19,990 nt of DNA from Chromera velia (GCA_018398765.1 JAHBMJ010002298.1:1-19990), one strand, 5' to 3'; numbered from the stretch's first letter, positions 7,496-17,612 are shown. Program-made: numbers and translations. Notes: generated by a model from the letters alone, not told the origin.

Positions 7496-10400
7496 CGTTT
7501 CTTCAAAAAGTTCTGGCCACTTTTTCTCCTCCTCTGCCTTCTTCAAAATTTGAACAACAGACTGAGCAGGGTCCTCATCCTCGTCCTCGTCCTCCTCTCC
7601 TCTCAAAGGAAAAGAGCCAACCCATCCGTCTGCAGAAGTGCCGGTCCCAGAAAGCCCTTTTCCGGGCACCCTCAGACTGTCGGCCCCCATTTGGGCGAGA
7701 CACCCCCACGGATCTTCCCACACGTTCACCATCAGAAGAGTGACTGAGACCTCGACTCCCCTCTTCACTGATCTCAGCGTACGTCCGGGTGAAGAATCCG
7801 TAAGCACGAGTGCCAAAATGAAACGCTTCTTCGTACCCGACTCGCTTTGGGCCATCCATGAATTTCCCCTCGAGTTGATGAATTGAAAGTTACAGGCCAA
7901 CTTGGGTGCTATCTCCTTCGAGCTGTACACCGGGTTTTTCTTGTCATCAAATTTGGGCACTTTCTCGGGAGTCCCTTCTAAAACCACACCGCCAGACCCC
8001 CCAACACTTTCATCGTCCCCCCCCACAGGCTCGACCCTCCCCCCCCCGTCTTCCTGAGTGGTCGTTGAGTCAGAATCTTTTTTGGGTGGTGTTGGGATCC
8101 CATTACCCTTCCCCGGGGGGCTGCAGAAGTTTCGATGCACCCACGTCTGCACAAATACGTTCTGCCATCTGATTGCGCTTTTTGAACCCTTGTGAAAGTA
8201 ATTCTTGAACACTTGCACACATCCCTCCAGATCCTCCCCCCCTGCACTGAAATTCTCGCACGCTGCTGCCGTCTCCCTCAAGTGCTGCAGAAATTCCTCC
8301 CTTGTCGGACCCTCAGGGGTTTCGGCCTTCCATTTCTGCAACGCTTCAGGATTGTCTAACAACACCTGTTGCAATTTCAACGCCAACTCGGCAGGCTTCC
8401 GAATCCCCTCTGTGCTAACACGGGCATCGGATGAAAAAGGAATGTACAAATGCCGCAGGTACCTTAATTGGCCGGGACAGGTTTTGTCAAAGTCACTGCT
8501 CTGAAGATCCCCCCTCCCCTTCTCAAAGTGGTCAGGCTTCCAACAGAACCACCTGCACTCTTCTTCTGAGAGCCAGGGTCCAGACACACCCGTCTGAAGC
8601 TCCTTCTCCTTCTCCTTCTCCTTCTTCTCATCTCCCTCTAACCCCCCTCCTCCGCCACCCCCACCTCCCCCACCTNCCCCCCCCCCCCCCCCCCCCCCGC
8701 TCCTCTTCTTCCACATTCTTCTGCTCCTCTTTTTCAGGATCACCCTGTTTCTCTTTCGTCTCCCTTTCCTTCTCTTTGTCTCCCTCTCCCGGGGCCATCT
8801 GCTTCTTCTTCCCACCACCGTCAGGCTCCGTCGGCGTCTCCCCCTCTCTCCTCCCTTGAGAGTCAGGCTCTGTTGCCTCATCCGCCTCTGTGCCTGCCTT
8901 CTTGGGGGGTCCTTCAGCAGTTCCCCTAGGAGTGCAGAAATTTCGATACACCCATGTCTGAACATACACGTTCTGCCATCGAATCTCAGACTCAGGCACA
9001 TTTTGAAAGTGATGCTTGAGACTTTGAATGCAGTTCTGAAGCTGTCCCCCCCCCATCTTGAAGTTCGTGCACACTTCTGCGGTCTCTGTCAGGTGCCGAA
9101 GGAAAGCCTTTCGCCTGGGACTGTCGGGGGTCTCGGCCTTCCACTTCTGGAGGGCTGAGGGATTGTCTACCAACACCTCCTTCAGCTTCAAAGCCAAGCC
9201 CGCTGCATTCCATATCCCTGCAGCACTGATTTTGGGGTCAGCTGAGGAGGGAACGTTCAGGTGACGGAGGTGCTTCGACTGTGCGGGGCAGGTCTTCTCA
9301 AAGTCCGCGGTCTGTAACCCCCCCCTTCCCCCCTTCTTGTGATTCTCAAACTCATCGATTGAGGGCTTCCAACAGAACCACCTGCACTGCCCCTCCGAAA
9401 GCACAGGCCCTGACTCAGACCCTGCCAGCGATCCGGGACCCTTCTCCTCTCTCTTCTTCTCCACCCCCCCTTTCTCTTTCCCCTCAACTGCCTTCTCTTC
9501 TTCATTCTTAGGAATTGGGTGCTTCAAAAGCTTAGTTTCCGGTTGATTGCTCGAATTCGATGGTTCATCTTCTGAAGAGGGTGCTGGGCCCTCCCCCTGA
9601 GAGTCCTTTCCTCCCTCTCCCGGGGCCATCTGCTACTTCTTCCCACCACCGTCAGGCCCCGTCGGCGTCTCCCCCTCCCTCCTCCCTTGAGAGTCAGGCT
9701 CTGAGGCTTCATCCGCCTCTGTGCCTGTCTTCTTGGGGGGCTGTTCATCTCTGCTACCCTCAGGCAAAGACCCAATCATTTTACCCTCTCTGTCTCTGCT
9801 TCCGTCGCCGCTATCTGACGGGACTGTTGTAGAGGTCCCGTCAGAACCCGTCTCTTTCCCCGGCCCCGTGGGTGTGCAGAAATTTCGATACACCCATGTC
9901 TGAACATACACGTTCTGCCATCGAATCTCAGATTCAGGCACATTTTGAAAGTGATGCTTGAGACTTTGAATGCAGTTCTGAAGCTGTCCCCCCCCCATCT
10001 TGAAGTTCTTGCACACTTCTGCGGTCTCTGTCAAGTGCCGAAGGAAAGCCTTTCGCCTGGGACTGTCGGGGGTCTCGGCCTTCCACTTCTGGAGGGCTGA
10101 GGGATTGTCTACCAACACCTCCTTCAGCTTCAAAGACAAGCCCGCTGCATTCCATATCCCTGCAGCACTGATTTTGGGGTCAGCTGAGGAGGGAACGTTC
10201 AGGTGACGGAGGTGCTTCGACTGTGCGGGGCAGGTCTTCTCAAAGTCCACGGTCTGTAACCCCCCCCTTCCCCCCTTCTTGTGATTCTCAAACTCATCGA
10301 CTGAGGGCTTCCAACAGAACCACCTGCACTGCCCCTCCGAAAGCACAGAACCAGACAATGAAAGCGCTCCCCCCGTCTCCTCAGGCCCTTCTTCTTCCGC

Positions 10401-10579
10401 CTTGTTATGAAGTTTTTCTGTCTCATGTTGCCGAAGGGGTGTCTTGAGTGACTGTTTAGCGTTGCTGTTCGTGTTGTCGGGGTGGGCTGGCTCTCCACTC
10501 TGTTGAGGGAGGGGAAGGTGCCGGCTCTCTTCTGCCGTTTTCGCATTTTGCCCCATGTCCCTGTGCTCTGGGTTCTTTT
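7496..10579 (-). CDS. Large exon region encoding Cys domains 2, 3 and 4 plus a C-terminal region
   Basis: The acceptor ctctccactgtgcag|AAAAGA at 10579 (phase 1) fits the exon 1 donor. The donor at the other end is GAAACG|gtaagc at 7496/7495. Order along the protein: a polar linker, domain 2, linker, domain 3, a Glu/Lys/Gly-rich linker, domain 4, and then a segment of about 170 residues without repeats (ACNFQFINSRGNSWMAQSES, FILALVLTDSS, VEVSVTLLMVNVWEDPWGC) ending in an Asp/Glu run. Two breaks occur. An in-frame TAG at 9633-9635 lies between domains 2 and 3; it could be skipped by a phase-1 intron of about 213 nt (donor GAGG|gtaaaa at 9784, acceptor ccctcttcag|AAG at 9572). A change of frame also occurs at the C22 run next to an N (8676-8698), probably a homopolymer-length or assembly error. 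The signal peptide of exon 1 implies secretion. The function is unknown. Confidence 0.65.
8117..8575 (-). repeat. Six-Cys domain copy 4 (about 153 aa)
   Basis: Runs from WLSEEECRWFCWKP to WVHRNFCSP, with all six cysteines. It is closest to copy 1 across the whole length, including DHFEKG, GDLQS, SSDAR and RKPAELAL. It is preceded by a Lys/Glu and poly-Gly linker containing the homopolymer run. Confidence 0.9.
8676..8698. repeat. C22 homopolymer next to an ambiguous base
   Basis: N at 8676 followed by 22 C. On the coding strand this is a poly-Gly run. Upstream and downstream coding halves are in different frames, which is best explained by an uncertain run length. Confidence 0.85.
8928..9404 (-). 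repeat. Six-Cys domain copy 3 (about 159 aa)
   Basis: Nearly identical to copy 2 and offset from it by exactly 942 bp (314 codons). The similarity continues into the following linker (PDSQGRREGETPT-PDGGGKK and QMAPGEG), so the duplicated unit was domain plus linker. A block of about 37 codons of the copy 2 linker is missing here. Confidence 0.9.
9870..10346 (-). repeat. Six-Cys domain copy 2 (about 159 aa)
   Basis: Runs from VLSEGQCRWFCWKP to WVYRNFCTP. All six cysteines are present. It contains a six-residue-longer loop after WKP (SVDEFENHKKGGRGG) compared with copies 1 and 4. It differs from copy 3 at about four residues (V/I, V/A, S/A, K/T), counted by eye. Confidence 0.9.
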
Positions 10580-10801
10580 CTGCACAGTGGAGAGAAAGGA
10601 TGAAAAGCAAGAATGAAGTGACGATGTTAAAAAGGGGCAAAGCGGATCGAAAGAGGTCTGTCTTCCTTTCGTACAAACTCAGAAGATCAAAACTCATAAG
10701 CATCAATCAGGTCATTGGGAAGTGCATGTACATTTGTCTGAAAACAAACTGCTGGCCTCGGAGTGTCCTTCCTCCGTGATCCGTGGGCGTGTCTGACTCA
10801 C
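10580..10801 (-). other. Intron 1 of the four-domain Cys-protein gene
   Basis: A 222-nt intron with strong donor AACA|gtgagt and a pyrimidine-rich acceptor ctttctctccactgtgcag. Phase 1 on both sides. It removes the in-frame TGA at 10707-10709 that would otherwise end the protein after domain 1. Confidence 0.75.
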
Positions 10802-11846
10802 TGTTCCCCCCGAGGCCCGCTGAATCCTCATCTGCCTTGGTGCTCTGAGTGCTTCTAGGTGTAAGGGGAGGCTCAATTCCATGCCCTGGGGGGAAGCAGA
10901 AGTTCCGATGCACCCAAGTCTGCAGATATACGTTCTGCCACCGAATTCCAGATTTCGACACACCCCGAAAGTGGTTCTTCAAAGCTCGAGAACACTTCTC
11001 GAGCCCCATCCCACCCAGTTGAAAGTTCTCACACGCCCCCGCCGTCTCCTCCAAGTGCTGCAGAAATGAGGTCCTTGTCGAGCCTTCCGGTGTCTCGGCC
11101 TTCCACTTCTCTAGCGCTGCCGGATTCTCCAGCAATATTTCTCGGAGCGTCAGCGCCAGCTCTGCCGGTTTTCGCACGCCCTCAACACTGAGTCTGGCGT
11201 CCGATGAATAGGGAATGTACAGGTGTCGCAAGTGCCTTAACTGACCGGGACAGGCCTTCTCAAAGTCCCCGCTTTGCAGATCTCCCCCCCCCTTCTCAAA
11301 ATGATCGGGCTTCCAACAGAACCATTTACACTCTTCTTCTGAAAGCACAGTCCAAGACCCCTGCTTTGGACTCTCGGGACTCGGGGTGTCTTCCGGGTCC
11401 GCCTCTGCGTACGAACCCGGTGGCTGCATGCGCTTCAGTCTGACAAAGTTTTCTGGAAGCTGCGCTGTGTGAGAGCTCTCTTGCTCCATTCTGCTATGGG
11501 GAAAGGGGGGATCGGGAAAGGGTGGTTGGAACTTTGGGAGCTCTTTTATGTGCCTGCTGTCGGTTAAGAGCTCTTCAGGGGTGGGGATCAGTAGAGAGTC
11601 TGTGGAACGAGAGCGAGAGGGGGCTGGGGAGGGGGAAGGAGACCGAAATGGGTTTTCTATCTGATCGAATAGAGACCCCAGGAGATTGGACACAGACGCC
11701 TGTAGAAGGTCATCTCCGTCGTTTCCGTCTGGCAAAGACAGAGAGACCTCTGCGCAAACCGAAGTCGGCTTGAGGAAAACGACGAGGAGAAAAGGAGTCA
11801 AGACAACGGAACACATGGAAGGTCGTCTTTTGACCCTTGATGTCAT
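10802..11846 (-). CDS. Exon 1: signal peptide and first six-Cys domain of a secreted repeat protein
   Basis: The ATG at 11846-11844 (MTSRVKRR) is the first true ATG in frame; the open frame extends further upstream only through a GTG. An alternative ATG is at 11816. Either start gives a classical secretion signal: basic n-region, hydrophobic core VVLTPFLLVVFL, and a likely cleavage after SVCA before EVSL. A Ser/Pro/Arg-rich spacer of about 130 residues follows, then domain 1, then a polar tail leading to the donor at 10802/10801. No downstream transmembrane helix or GPI-like tail was seen in this exon, so a secreted, vesicular or surface protein is inferred. The product is not assigned to any known family. 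Confidence 0.75.
10890..11348 (-). repeat. Six-Cys domain copy 1 (about 153 aa)
   Basis: Runs from VLSEEECKWFCWKP to WVHRNFCFP. The conserved frame shared by all copies is C-x3-C-W-K-P near the start, then F-x-K-x-C-P, a central L-x-K-W-K-A-E-T-P, E-T-A-x2-C-x-N-F, L-x2-C, and I-R-W-Q-N-V-x2-Q-T-W-V-x-R-N-F-C at the end. That makes six invariant cysteines, enough for three disulphides. Copy 1 shares DHFEKG, SSDAR and PAELAL with copy 4 rather than with copies 2 and 3. Confidence 0.9.
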
Positions 11847-11864
11847 CGGGGAAATTGCACACAC

Positions 11865-12800
11865 CGACTCTGCAAGGGAAGCTGTGGATGTGTCTGCTCT
11901 AAATGCAACATGGGACAGACGACGGCCTCTGTGATCAGTGGGAAAATCAAAAGGTGCGCATGCAAGCTCTCACTGTTGTTTTGATGTCTTGCTTTAGCAT
12001 CGATGGCGTCTGTTTGATGTCTGACTGTGCGAGGAACTTTTGACGCTTTCACGAGGTAATTCAGGTCACAATCTGGCAGAGGGAAGCCGGCCGCGTTGCA
12101 GTTCCACAGCCACAGCAATGAGTCTGGACCGACGCAATTCTTACGTACGTGCAATACATGTGTGTAGCTTAGTAGTGCATGTATAGGGTCTCTGTATCGG
12201 TAGGACGGATTTACGCACGCAGAACCTTCGGATGCGTGGAAGGCGTGGCGGCGCCTGCAGAGCCCGCGTATGGCCCCGGAAAGCGAAGCGGGGGGCACTT
12301 AGAAAACAGAAATACGAACGACAGAGGCCACAGGGGGCTTTACTACCCACCGCCTTCGGCACTGCAGCACCCAGCCACCCACCACTGCGCCCACCATATC
12401 ATAAAGCATGCATGTGCCACAATTCCATGCATGCATGCACGCCCACTTCGAACAAGCAAGTCGACGGCCCGTTCCCCTAGCTCCTCCGAAGGTACGCACG
12501 AATCTTGCAAGACGTACTCAAGGCTTGCTCACAAGACCCACAACACCACACTAGACACCACGCAGCTCCTCTCTTCACACCGGACCACCGACCGCCTCCA
12601 GCTTCCATAAACTGCAGCCGTCACATGCTGCCACCGCCCACAGATGCAGTTTGCCTCTATACCTCCATTCACTCGCCAATCCGGCCCCTCCTCAACGCCG
12701 CATCCACCACGAACACAGCCCGCCGGCCATTCCATCACAGCCCCTTCAAAGTCAGGAGAGGAGAGGTGAGAAGAGACTGTCCCACTCCAGACCGTTTGCA
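11865..12800. other. 5' flank of the four-domain gene, no gene supported
   Basis: Upstream of the signal-peptide exon. Overlapping frames on both strands (for example 12179-12610 plus) are of low complexity in His, Pro and Thr, without splice structure or domain signals. It contains alternating GCATGCATGC tracts near 12410-12440 and the motif GGCCCCGGAAAGC at about 12275, which recurs near 19350. A promoter for the minus-strand gene is expected here but no specific element was identified. Confidence 0.4.
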
Positions 12801-13549
12801 TTGGATGAATGGATGAATGGATGGATGAATGAATGAATGAATGGATGGATGGATGAATGGATGGATGATTCAGAATGGATGAATGAATGAATGAATGGAT
12901 GGATGAATGGATGAATGAGTGGAAGGGTGAATGGATGAACGGATGAATGAATGAATGAATGGATAGATAGATGGATGAATGGATGAATGGATGAATGGAC
13001 GAATGAATGAAAGGATGAATGGATGGATGGACGAATGGATGAATGGACGAATGGATGGATGAATGAATAAAATTTTAAAATGAATGAATGAATGGATGGA
13101 TGCATGGATGAACGGATAAATGGATGAATGAATGAATGAACGAATGAATGAATGGATGGATGCATGGATGAACGGATGAATAGATGAATGAATGCGTGAA
13201 TGAGAGAATGAATGAATGAATGAATGAATGAATGAATGGGTGGGTGGATGAATGGATAAATGAATGGAAGGGTGAATGGATGAATGAATAATGAATGAAT
13301 GAATGAATGAATGAATGAATAGATGAATGGATGGATGAATGGACGAATGAATGAATGGATGGATGAATGGATGAATGAATGAATGAATGAATGAATGAAT
13401 GGATGGATGAATAAATGAATGAATGGACGAATGAATGAATGAATGAATGAATGAATGAATGAATGAAGGAATGAAGGAAGGAAGGAAGGAAGGAAGGAAG
13501 GAAGGAAGGAATGGATGGATGATGATGGATGGCTGGCTAGATAGATGAT

Positions 13550-13661
13550 GGCACTGGACCCGACTGGACTGCTCTCCCCGGACCTCTTTGACTCGACCGC
13601 TTGTACAAGACCGTTTTCACTGGACCACAGTGACTCTGACTAGCCCACTTTGTAGGGACCG
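13550..13661 (+). repeat. Interspersed module copy 1 in the tetranucleotide array
   Basis: Starts GGCACTGGACCCGACTGGAC and contains the invariant core GACCACAGTGACTCTGACT, then ends in a TTGTAGGG-type segment. It is more diverged than copies 2 and 3. Confidence 0.8.
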
Positions 13662-13848
13662 CCCTGACTGAATCGACCTTCTTGTTTCGTCAGAGAAGAC
13701 GAAGATAAATGCGATGAATGAATGAATGGATGAATGTCATTGACTGAGTGAATAAATCGATGTCATTAATTGAATGGATGAATGAGTGAATGGGTGAATG
13801 GGTGAATGGATGAATGAGTGAATGGATAGATGGCTACATGGATGGATG

Positions 13849-13938
13849 GCACTGGACCCGACTGGACCGCTCTTCTCGGACCACCTGACTGCTCTCAATG
13901 GACCACAGTGACTCTGACTGGCCGCTTGTAGGGCGGTA
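13849..13938 (+). repeat. Interspersed module copy 2 in the tetranucleotide array
   Basis: Same start and core as copy 1, shorter in the middle, ending CGCTTGTAGGGCGGTAATG and returning directly to GAAT units. Confidence 0.85.
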
Positions 13939-14602
13939 ATGAATGAATGAATGAATGAAAGAATGAATGAATGAATGAATGACTGAGTGAAGGAATGAAT
14001 GAATAAATTTTAATGAATCAATGAATGAATGAATGGATGAATGAATGGATGGATGGAGGCATGGATGAATGGATGAATGAATGGAAGGGTGAGTGGATGA
14101 ATGGATGAATGTCATTGAATGAATGAATGAATGAATGAATGAATGAATGAATGGATGAATGAATGAATGAATGAATGAATGAATGGATGAATGAAGGAAT
14201 GGATGAATGACTGAATGAATGGATAGATGGATGAATGGATGAATGGATGAATGGATGAATGAATGAATGACTGAATGCGTGAATAAATGAAGAAAAGAAT
14301 GAATGGACGAATGGATGAATGAATAGATGGATGAATGGACGAATGGATGAATGAATGAGTGACTGAATGCGTGAATGAATGAAGGAATGAATGGACGAAT
14401 GGATGAATGAAGGAATGGATGAATGGATGAATGAATGAATGAATGGATGGATGAATGAATGAATTTGAATGAATGATCGAATGAATGAATGGACGAATGA
14501 ATGAATGAATAAATGAATGAATGAATGGACGAATGAATGAATGAATGAATGAATGAATGAATGAATAAATAAATGAATGAATGAATGGATGGATGGATGG
14601 AT

Positions 14603-14720
14603 GGCACCGGACTCGACTGGATTGCTCTTCCCGGACCACTTTGACTAGACCACTCCCACAGGACCGCTCTTACTGGACCACAGTGACTCTGACTGGCCCG
14701 GCGCTTGTAGGGCGGTAATG
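14603..14720 (+). repeat. Interspersed module copy 3 in the tetranucleotide array
   Basis: Starts GGCACCGGACTCGACTGGA, has the same 19-nt core and the same CGCTTGTAGGGCGGTAATG end as copy 2. The middle includes additional CTGGACC-like subunits. Confidence 0.85.
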
Positions 14721-14755
14721 AATGGATGAATGTCATTGAATGAATGAATATTGTT

Positions 14756-15134
14756 GAATTTAATAATGAAGAACATCACCACGCCTATCAACGATTCGAC
14801 GACGAAAAATTTTGTGCCGCTTGGAACCGGGGGGTGGGTAAGAGGGTCGTGTGATGTGTCTTGAAGGTTTTTCATCAGTGTCGTAAATGCACTGGTTTTC
14901 TTTGCTTGGCACGGGGCTCCCTGAAGCTTAAGTTAACGTCAAGATTTGAGTAGCCGGTTGGGTTTTTTTCTGCCGCGGGACAATGCTACCAGTTAAGCTA
15001 ATTAATGACACATCGGATTGAGTAAGCATCTGTCCAGTTCAAACGTTATCAAGTAATTTATTAAGTCAGACGGCAGTTTTGCCCAAAGACTATTCCCTCT
15101 CAGGGGGCGAACCAGGGTAATACAAAGAAATAAA
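14756..15134. other. Spacer between the array and the LTR element
   Basis: No supported gene, repeat or RNA. The sequence is moderately AT-rich and ends in the left target-site copy CTAT (15135-15138). Confidence 0.5.
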
Positions 15135-15138
15135 CTAT

Positions 15139-15646
15139 TGCTTGGTCCCTCCTGTCTAGCCACCTTGTGGCGTCCAGACAGAAGGTAAAGCGAGGACAAG
15201 AACCTTAGGGAAATTCTAGAGAAGGAACGTGAACAACACTCATTCAGGCAACAGTTTATAGAAGGTTTAGCTCTAGAGCGATCTGGTATTCCAATCAGCT
15301 GGGTCTATTCTATCATTACACAATTTCTACTTATACTTCTCTCTGTTCCTCTCTCTCAGAGTCTCAGACTCCCGATCTATGACAAACAGACATCAGACTC
15401 AAACGATGCTATCTGTTGCTCGAGTAATATATTGTATACTTGAATGCGAAGGTCAGACTCAACTTCAACAACTTTGATCGACGCACGCGACACGTACATA
15501 CATACAAGTTGATTGCATATACATGCGGCGGTGGAGCATGGCATCGGCACGTGGGCTTATTTAGATACAACGCATGCGAGGGTCCAGAGGGTGGCGCTAC
15601 AGGGTAGGACTCCACAGAGGGCGGCACCATAGGGTAGGACTCCACA
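15139..15646 (-). repeat. 3' LTR (508 bp)
   Basis: Same length as the other LTR with no indels; about 37 substitutions by hand count (roughly 93% identity). It includes an internal pair of 30-bp units ending GGGTAGGACTCCAC (about 15586-15645) and a conserved TATACAATATATTA (15440-15427 on the minus strand) that could serve as a TATA element. Confidence 0.85.
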
Positions 15647-15657
15647 GATCCCCCCCG
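15647..15657 (-). other. Polypurine tract candidate
   Basis: A G7A run followed by TC immediately upstream of the 3' LTR on the minus strand. Short, but in the right place, and the opposite end of the interior has no purine run. Confidence 0.45.
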
Positions 15658-17464
15658 GCCACGGACAAGAAAATCGCGTCTCCGCGATCAGTCAAACACA
15701 TTCGAGCATGCGCGGAAAGGGAAAAAAGGCGAGTAAAAGGATATGATCAACTAGACACAATGTAAACCCATGCAACCAACAGAACACCTTCAAGGAGGTA
15801 GTCAAAAAAATCCAGACGCGAATATATTTAAAGCTGACAAGCAGAAAAGTTTCCTCCCATTGATGCAAGTCAATCAGATTAATGTACGCAAAGATACTAT
15901 CACCACTGCCTCGCCGGCAATGCCAACCCACCAGGTCTTTCCTCAAAAAACCAGTTTTAGGGACGTTGGCTTGCTCGTGGCCTACAAAAGCACACCATCT
16001 CTACCTGACGGCAGAGCCCGTCACTCGACAGCCGCAAGCTTCCCAACGCAAGGTCTTACGTTTTTCCAGCTTTCCATTAACCTCTCAGATCTCCGCGAAA
16101 GAAAGAATGAGACAGAAATGCTAGATAGAAAGAGCAACAGAGAGAAAGACACAGTGAGGCACAGTTAGGCCCATGCGGTCACATGCACGCATGCATCTCC
16201 ATGCCGATACATACGCTCACAGTCGTCTACCTAGCTTTCTATATTTTCTTTTTTCATCTTTTTCTCTTTCGCTCCCTTATTTCTCATTCTCGCTTTGCTC
16301 TCCGTTCTCTGCCTTCTCTTTCTTCTATCTCACTTCCTTCCCGAAGATTGCATACGCGTCTTCGCCTGTTGTTAATAATACCGTAGATCGACCAAACACC
16401 CAAAAACAGATATCAACGAATGAACGGCACCTAGTCAGACTTATCGGAGGGAGACGCTTGCCGACACATCATCTGGCTCCATGCAGATGCTTGCACAGAG
16501 GGGCTGGCTCCACCAAGGCTCCTATCAACTCCCGTGCTGCGGGGGGGAGAGGCGATACCCAGAGACCCAAAAGGGCTTCCAAAGCACCGACATCGGATTC
16601 CCCCTGCAGGGAGAAGATACAGAAGGGACAAAGAGACATGTACGGGCTATTCCCTCGTTTTTTTTTTTCTTCTTCTTCTCTTCTCGTTGAAACAGACATC
16701 TCTTTCTGTTTCTCTCAAGATTTGTTCTTTCTTTGCTCCTCCTCTACTCATTTTTCTTCGGCCTCTTCCAGTCTTTTTCTTTCAAAGAAAGAAACCGGGG
16801 ATAACACAAAACATTTTAAAGCAGCAGACGGAAACAAAAAAGAAATAGTGAATGAAGGCACCCCTTCGTGCGCTCGTGCTTTCAGCCACACGAGGGGTCT
16901 GACTGCGAAGCCACACACAAAGAAGAGAAGCCGAGAGAGAAGAAAGGTCACTCTTCCAAAAGGAGCTCCAGAAGTTTGGAATATGCGGCACATGTGGTAC
17001 TCGGCTTGTTGTTCTCGCAGTCCGCCTCTTTGACGCTCAGCCTTGCAATGCTCACTCCCCCCCCAAGTTCAGTGCAGGGGCACAAGGGCGGTCACACGCA
17101 GTCGCGGGCACACGCAGACATAAGCACATGGCGGCGATAATCAGGCAGTCCTCTGCCCTTTTCACACGTAGCTGACGTAGGGGTAGGCAATCGAGTTGGA
17201 GTCCTCATCGATAGAAGGACTCGACAGTCTCGTCAAGCACAAACACACTCCGCGCGTGTCAGTAGCTGCATAAAGGGAGGGAGGGAAGGGACCGAACACA
17301 TTGCAGACTACCCCGCTGGTCTCTTTTTATCTTGTCTCTTCTTTCTGTCTCGTTTCATCCCCTTGCTGCTCCTTTTGATATATGAACTCTCAACTCCGGA
17401 CAAAAGACGCTCCAGTCACACTTAGTCGCTAGTACTTCGCATGCTCTCGGCCAGCCTCGATTCA
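15658..17464. other. LTR element interior, left part, no gene supported
   Basis: Numerous overlapping frames on both strands, including a 286-codon plus frame at 16173-17033 dominated by Ser/Phe/Leu from T-rich DNA. None shows retroelement motifs. A 6-bp hairpin ATCGCG-TCTC-CGCGAT lies at 15673-15688 near the 3' LTR. Confidence 0.45.
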
Positions 17465-17612
17465 ATTCGCCCCCCTACCCCGAAGCAACCCCCCTCTCCC
17501 CCTCTTTCCCCCCTTTTTTCCCTCCCCTTCCCTTCCCCTTTGTCCCCCGCTTTCACCCCCTCTTCCCCCTTCCCCCCCCTTCTCCCACAACCCCCTCTTG
17601 CCCTTCCCGCTT
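17465..17612 (+). other. Long polypyrimidine tract ending in a TAG acceptor
   Basis: About 148 nt of almost pure C and T, ending cccttcccgcttag before TTGAAAATG. It resembles an exaggerated 3' splice-site tract on the plus strand, followed by a short open stretch ENVPAPVKDEAAAA. It might equally be a simple-sequence purine/pyrimidine mirror tract. Confidence 0.4.

Larger units (their letters stand above)
12802..14755. repeat. Degenerate (GAAT)n/(GGAT)n tetranucleotide array
   Basis: Nearly 2 kb of GAAT, GGAT and variant 4-mers (GAAC, GTGA, AAAT) in three main blocks: about 12802-13545, 13708-13848 and 13936-14600, with a short tail to 14755. A GGAA/GAAG sub-block occurs at about 13470-13510. 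The unit length of 4 leaves all frames open on the minus strand, producing false FIHS-type proteins. Confidence 0.95.

Noticed and set aside
10707-10709. TGA after domain 1 as the true end of the gene
   Set aside because: A strong phase-matched gtgagt...cag intron (10801-10580) removes it and joins directly to the next domain.
12179-12610. 143-codon plus-strand frame upstream of the Cys-protein gene
   Set aside because: His/Thr/Pro low complexity with overlapping frames on the other strand; no splice sites or recognisable features.
12752-14736. Minus-strand open frames of 137-300 codons reading [12 protein letters not shown]
   Set aside because: They are translations of a period-4 array. 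The absence of stops follows from the repeat unit, and all frames give the same peptide type.
16173-17033. 286-codon plus-strand frame in the retroelement interior
   Set aside because: Phe/Ser/Leu composition follows from T- and C-rich DNA, with no domain, motif or coherent pattern; it crosses several likely splice-like tracts.
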